From positions 24,318,983 through 24,382,982 of the forward strand of contig OZ020245.1 of assembly GCA_963971285.1 (NCBI GenBank): 64,000 nt of DNA, given 5' to 3'. Positions within the stretch are counted from its first letter, which is position 1. Each line of letters begins with the position of its first letter. Under the pieces are notes generated by a model. That model saw only the letters and a list, made by a program, of their open reading frames with translations, ran no database searches and was not told the origin of the DNA. Below are positions 58,190 through 64,000 of the stretch, one piece after another. The position numbers were made by a program, and so were the translations under genes. The stretch comes from Astropecten irregularis (taxonomy: Eukaryota; Echinodermata; Asteroidea; Paxillosida; Astropectinidae).

Positions 58190-60480
58190 GTGCTGTTTTA
58201 ATGGGGCCTGCTCGGCGGCCTTCTCGCATAGCGTGTGGTGCTATACTTGGATTTTCGGCCATGAAAATGACTTTGGAATTTGGCACAGCCCTTATTTTCC
58301 TGTAAAGTACATCTGGGGCTACATGTCGTGCAAGTTTCAACTTGATTGCCTCAGTATTCAGGGAGAAATTTCCAACTCTACCGTCAAAAGTGTCTCATAG
58401 TCTTAGTGCTGTTTTAATGGGGCCTGCTCGGCGGCCTTCTCGCATAGCGTGTGGTGCTATACTTGGATTTTCGGCCATGAAAATGACTTTGGAATTTAGT
58501 ACAGCCCTTTCGTTCCTGTAGAGTACATCTCGGGCTACATGTCGTGCAAGTTTCAACTCGATTGCCTCAGTATTCAGGGAGAAATTTCCTACTCTACTGT
58601 CAAAAGTGTCTCATAGTCTTAGTGCTGTTTTAATGGGGCCTGCTCGGCGGCCTTCTCGCATAGCGTGTGGTGCTATACTTGGAGTTTCGGCCATGAAAAT
58701 GACTTTGGAATTTGGCACAGCCCTTATTTTCCTGTAAAGTACATCTGGGGCTACATGTCGTGCAAGTTTCAACTCGATTGCCTCAGTATTCAGGGAGAAA
58801 TTTCCAACTCTAGCGTCAAAAAGTGTCTCATAGTCTAAGTGCTGTTTTAATGGGGCCTGCTCGGCGGCTTTCTCGCTGGCGTGTGGTGCTATACTTGGAT
58901 TTTCGGCCATGAAAATGACTTTGGAATTTGGTACAGCCCTTATTTTCCTGTAGAGTACATCTGGGGCTACATGTCGTGCAAGTTTCAACTCGATTGCCTC
59001 AGTATTCAGGGAGAAATTTCCAACTCTAAAGTCAAAAGTGTCTCATTGTCTTAGTGCTGTTTTAATGGGGCCTGCTCGGCGGCCTTCTCGCATAGCGTGT
59101 GGTGCTATACTTGGATTTTCGGCCATGAAAATGACTTTGGAATTTAGTACAGCCCTTTCGTTCCTGTAGAGTACATCTCTGGCTACATGTCGTGCAAGTT
59201 TCAACTCGATTGCCTCAGTATTCAGGGAGAAATTTCCAACTCTACTGTCAAAAGTGTCTCATATATAGTCTTAGTGCTGTTTTAATGGGGCCTGCTCGGC
59301 GGCCTTCTCGCATAGCGTGTGGTGCTATACTTGGATTTTCGGCCATGAAAATGACTTTGGAATTTGGCACAGCCCTTATTTTCCTGTAAAGTACATCTGG
59401 GGCTACATGTCGTGCAAGTTTCAACTCGATTGACTCAGTATTCAGGGTGAAATTTCCAACTCTAGCGTCAAAATGTGTCTCATTGTCTTAGTGCTGTTTT
59501 AATGGGGCCTGCTCGGCGGCCTTCTCGCATAGCGTGTGGTGCTATACTTGGATTTTCGGCCATGAAAATGACTTTGGAATTTAGTACAGCCCTTTCTTTC
59601 CTGTAGAGTACATCTGGGGCTACATGTCGTGCAAGTTTCAGCTCGATTGCCTCAGTATTCAGGGAGAAATTTCCAACTCTAAAGTCAAAAGTGTCTCATA
59701 GTCTTAGTGCTGTTTTAATGGGGCCTGCTCGGCGGCCTTCTCGCATAGCGTGTGGTGCTATACTTGGAGTTTCGGCCATGAACATGACTTTGGAATTTGG
59801 CACAGCCCTTATTTTCCTGTAGAGTACATCTGGGGCTACATGTCGTGCAAGTTTCAACTTGATTGCCTCAGTATTCAGGGAGAAATTTCCAACTCTAAAG
59901 TCAAAAGTGTCTCATAGTCTTAGTGCTGTTTTAATGGGGCCTTTTCGGCGGCCTTCTCGCATAGCGTGTGGTGATATTTTTGGAGTTTCGGCCATGAAAA
60001 TGACTTTGGAATTTGGCACAGCCCCTATTTTCCTGTAGAGTACATCTGGCGCTACATGTCGTGCAAGTTTCAACTCGATTGCCTCAGTATTCAGGGAGAA
60101 ATTTCCAACTCTAGCGTCAAAAAGTGTCTCATAGTTTAAGTGCTGTTTTAATGGGGCCTGCTCGGCGGCCTTCTCGCATAGCGTGTGGTGATATACTTGG
60201 ATTTTCGGCCATGAAAATGACTTTGGAATTTAGTACAGCCCTTTCTTTCCTGTAGAGTACATCTGGGGCTACATGTCGTGCAAGTTTCAACTCGATTGCC
60301 TCAGTATTCAGGGAGAAATTTCCTACTCTACTGTCAAAAGTGTCTCATAGTCTTAGTGCTGTTTTAATGGGGCCTGCTCGGCGGCCTTCTCGCATAGCGT
60401 GTGGTGATATACTTGGATTTTCGGCCATGAAAATGACTTTGGAATTTAGTACAGCCCTTTCTTTCCTGTAGAGTACATCT
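58190..60480. repeat. Higher-order satellite block, copy 1 (11-unit, 2383-bp offset)
   Basis: Rare marks at fixed spacing from copy 2: CTCGCTGGCGTGTGG (58873), CTCATATATAGTC (59258), GGGGCCTTTTCGGCGG (59936) and TGATATTTTTGGAG (59972). Confidence 0.85.
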
Positions 60481-60572
60481 GGGGCTACATGTCGTGCAAG
60501 TTTCAGCTCTATTGCCTCAGTATTCAGGGAGAAATTTCCAACTCTAGCGTCAAAATGTGTCTCATAGTCTAA

Positions 60573-62870
60573 GTGCTGTTTTAATGGGGCCTGCTCGGCG
60601 GCCTTCTCGCATAGCGTGTGGTGCTATACTTGGATTTTCGGCCATGAAAATGACTTTGGAATTTGGCACAGCCCTTATTTTCCTGTAAAGTACATCTGGG
60701 GCTACATGTCGTGCAAGTTTCAACTTGATTGCCTCAGTATTCAGGGAGAAATTTCCAACTCTACCGTCAAAAGTGTCTCATAGTCTTAGTGCTGTTTTAA
60801 TGGGGCCTGCTCGGCGGCCTTCTCGCATAGCGTGTGGTGCTATACTTGGATTTTCGGCCATGAAAATGACTTTGGAATTTAGTACAGCCCTTTCGTTCCT
60901 GTAGAGTACATCTCGGGCTACATGTCGTGCAAGTTTCAACTCGATTGCCTCAGTATTCAGGGAGAAATTTCCTACTCTACTGTCAAAAGTGTCTCATAGT
61001 CTTAGTGCTGTTTTAATGGGGCCTGCTCGGCGGCCTTCTCGCATAGCGTGTGGTGCTATACTTGGAGTTTCGGCCATGAAAATGACTTTGGAATTTGGCA
61101 CAGCCCTTATTTTCCTGTAAAGTACATCTGGGGCTACATGTCGTGCAAGTTTCAACTCGATTGCCTCAGTATTCAGGGAGAAATTTCCAACTCTAGCGTC
61201 AAAAAGTGTCTCATAGTCTAAGTGCTGTTTTAATGGGGCCTGCTCGGCGGCTTTCTCGCTGGCGTGTGGTGCTATACTTGGATTTTCGGCCATGAAAATG
61301 ACTTTGGAATTTGGTACAGCCCTTATTTTCCTGTAGAGTACATCTGGGGCTACATGTCGTGCAAGTTTCAACTCGATTGCCTCAGTATTCAGGGAGAAAT
61401 TTCCAACTCTAAAGTCAAAAGTGTCTCATTGTCTTAGTGCTGTTTTAATGGGGCCTGCTCGGCGGCCTTCTCGCATAGCGTGTGGTGCTATACTTGGATT
61501 TTCGGCCATGAAAATGACTTTGGAATTTAGTACAGCCCTTTCGTTCCTGTAGAGTACATCTCTGGCTACATGTCGTGCAAGTTTCAACTCGATTGCCTCA
61601 GTATTCAGGGAGAAATTTCCAACTCTACTGTCAAAAGTGTCTCATATATAGTCTTAGTGCTGTTTTAATGGGGCCTGCTCGGCGGCCTTCTCGCATAGCG
61701 TGTGGTGCTATACTTGGATTTTCGGCCATGAAAATGACTTTGGAATTTGGCACAGCCCTTATTTTCCTGTAAAGTACATCTGGGGCTACATGTCGTGCAA
61801 GTTTCAACTCGATTGACTCAGTATTCAGGGTGAAATTTCCAACTCTAGCGTCAAAATGTGTCTCATTGTCTTAGTGCTGTTTTAATGGGGCCTGCTCGGC
61901 GGCCTTCTCGCATAGCGTGTGGTGCTATACTTGGATTTTCGGCCATGAAAATGACTTTGGAATTTAGTACAGCCCTTTCTTTCCTGTAGAGTACATCTGG
62001 GGCTACATGTCGTGCAAGTTTCAGCTCGATTGCCTCAGTATTCAGGGAGAAATTTCCAACTCTAAAGTCAAAAGTGTCTCATAGTCTTAGTGCTGTTTTA
62101 ATGGGGCCTGCTCGGCGGCCTTCTCGCATAGCGTGTGGTGCTATACTTGGAGTTTCGGCCATGAACATGACTTTGGAATTTGGCACAGCCCTTATTTTCC
62201 TGTAGAGTACATCTGGGGCTACATGTCGTGCAAGTTTCAACTTGATTGCCTCAGTATTCAGGGAGAAATTTCCAACTCTAAAGTCAAAAGTGTCTCATAG
62301 TCTTAGTGCTGTTTTAATGGGGCCTTTTCGGCGGCCTTCTCGCATAGCGTGTGGTGATATTTTTGGAGTTTCGGCCATGAAAATGACTTTGGAATTTGGC
62401 ACAGCCCCTATTTTCCTGTAGAGTACATCTGGCGCTACATGTCGTGCAAGTTTCAACTCGATTGCCTCAGTATTCAGGGAGAAATTTCCAACTCTAGCGT
62501 CAAAAAGTGTCTCATAGTCTAAGTGCTGTTTTAATGGGGCCTGCTCGGCGGCCTTCTCGCATAGCGTGTGGTGATATACTTGGATTTTCGGCCATGAAAA
62601 TGACTTTGGAATTTAGTACAGCCCTTTCTTTCCTGTAGAGTACATCTGGGGCTACATGTCGTGCAAGTTTCAACTCGATTGCCTCAGTATTCAGGGAGAA
62701 ATTTCCTACTCTACTGTCAAAAGTGTCTCATAGTCTTAGTGCTGTTTTAATGGGGCCTGCTCGGCGGCCTTCTCGCATAGCGTGTGGTGATATACTTGGA
62801 TTTTCGGCCATGAAAATGACTTTGGAATTTAGTACAGCCCTTTCTTTCCTGTAGAGTACATCTGGGGCTA
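60573..62870. repeat. Higher-order satellite block, copy 2
   Basis: Carries each rare mark of the previous block 2383 bp further on (for example GGGGCCTTTTCGGCGG at 62319). One visible difference is ATAGTTTAAG (60131) against ATAGTCTAAG (62514), so the duplication is recent. Confidence 0.85.
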
Positions 62871-64000
62871 CATGTCGTGCAAGTTTCAACTCGATTGCCT
62901 CAGTATTCAGGGAGAAATTTCCAACTCTAAAGTCAAAAGTGTCTCATAGTCTTAGTGCTGTTTTAATGGGGCCTGCTCGGCGGCCTTCTCGCATAGCGTG
63001 TGGTGCTATACTTGGAGTTTCGGCCATGAACATGACTTTGGAATTTGGCACAGCCCTTATTTTCCTGTAGAGTACATCTGGGGCTACATGTCGTGCAAGT
63101 TTCAACTCGATTGCCTCAGTATTCAGGGAGAAATTTCCAACTCTAAAGTCAAAAAGTGTCTCATAGTCTAAGTGCTGTTTTAATGGGGCCTGCTCGGCGG
63201 CCTTCTCGCATAGCGTGTGGTGCTATACTTGGATTTTCGGCCATGAAAATGACTTTGGAATTTGGCACAGCCCTTATTTTCCTGTAGAGTACGTCTGGGG
63301 CTACATGTCGTGCAAGTTTCAACTCGATTGCCTCAGTATTCAGGGAGAAATTTCCAACTCTAGCGTCAAAAAGTGTCTCATAGTCTAAGTGCTGTTTTAA
63401 TGGGGCCTGCTCGGCGGCCTTCTCGCATAGCGTGTGGTGATATACTTGGATTTTCGGCCATGAAAATGACTTTGGAATTTAGTACAGCCCTTTCTTTCCT
63501 GTAGAGTACATCTGGGGCTACATGTCGTGCAAGTTTCAACTCGATTGACTCAGTATTCAGGGTGAAATTTCCAACTCTAGCGTCAAAAAGTGTCTCATAG
63601 TCTAAGTGCTGTTTTAATGGGGCCTGCTCGGCGGCCTTCTCGCATAGCGTGTGGTGCTATACTTGGATTTTCGGCCATGAAAATGACTTTGGAATTTGGC
63701 ACAGCCCCTATTTTCCTGTAGAGTACATCTGGGGCTACATGTCGTGCAAGTTTCAACTCGATTGCCTCAGTATTCAGGGAGAAATTTCCAACTCTAAAGT
63801 CAAAAGTGTCTCATAGTCTTACTGCTGTTTTAATGGGGCCTGCTCGGCGGCCTTCTCGCACAGCGTGTGGTGCTATACTTGGATTTTCGGCCATGAAAAT
63901 GACTTTGGAATTTAGTACAGCCCTTTCTTTCCTGTAGAGTACATCTTGGGCTACATGTCGTGCAAGTTTCAACTCGATTGCCTCAGTATTCAGGGAGAAA

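Larger units (their letters stand above)
52157..64000. repeat. 216/217-bp tandem satellite array, about 55 units, open at right edge
   Basis: Unit landmarks GGGGCCTGCTCGGCGGC recur at 52365, 52581, 52797 and 53014 and so on to the window end, so the period is 216 bp, or 217 in units carrying an extra A (CAAAAAGTGTC). Units are mostly more than 95% alike by eye. Variants come in linked sets: GGCACAGCCCTTATT against AGTACAGCCCTTTCT; GCTATAC against GATATAC; CTAC(T/C)GTC against CTAGCGTC with AAAAAG and CTAAG. No CENP-B-like or promoter motif was recognised. Confidence 0.97.

Noticed and set aside
52157-64000. CRISPR-like or coding repeat-protein gene
   Set aside because: Units are directly adjacent without spacers and 217-bp variants break every frame; it is a eukaryotic satellite.

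Overview
This is a 64-kb piece of a eukaryotic, animal nuclear genome. Its genes are split by many short introns with GT-AG (and one GC-AG) borders, there are no bacterial-style operons, and the non-coding DNA is AT-rich and crowded with short palindromic transposons, tRNA-derived SINEs and satellite DNA. Protein similarity (recalled family knowledge, no search run) points to an invertebrate deuterostome, perhaps an echinoderm; the exact group is not proven.

Layout. (1) 1-17046, minus strand: the N-terminal half of a kinetochore-associated protein 1 (KNTC1/Rod) orthologue, reconstructed here as 31 coding exons (about 1165 codons) that keep one reading frame; the 3' part lies beyond the left edge. 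(2) 17047-20105: a 3.06-kb divergent intergenic region with repeats and, next to the right-hand gene, three ACGTG/GCGTG cores. (3) 20106-26678, plus strand: a complete six-exon HIF prolyl hydroxylase of the EGLN1/PHD2 type (MYND finger plus 2-oxoglutarate dioxygenase, 503 aa). A small hAT-like element with an 8-bp target duplication sits directly on its stop codon. (4) 26.7-39.1 kb: mostly non-coding, with several MITE families. (5) 39113-40267, plus strand: one long, GC-richer open frame for an unrecognised, probably disordered 384-aa protein. (6) 40.3-52.1 kb: non-coding, with TTAA-targeted MITEs, a nested insertion that proves the target site, and a 757-bp foldback element. (7) 52157 to the right edge: a tandem satellite with a 216/217-bp unit, about 55 copies, with higher-order duplications (a 2383-bp, 11-unit block repeated almost perfectly and a 1946-bp, 9-unit offset).

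KNTC1 (mitotic checkpoint, RZZ complex) and EGLN (oxygen sensing) are head to head but belong to different pathways; a shared promoter is not implied at a spacing of 3 kb. The points most worth a second look are a hammerhead-ribozyme-like motif found in two dispersed copies with compensating stem pairs, the hAT insertion on the EGLN stop codon, the nested TTAA element, and the organised satellite.
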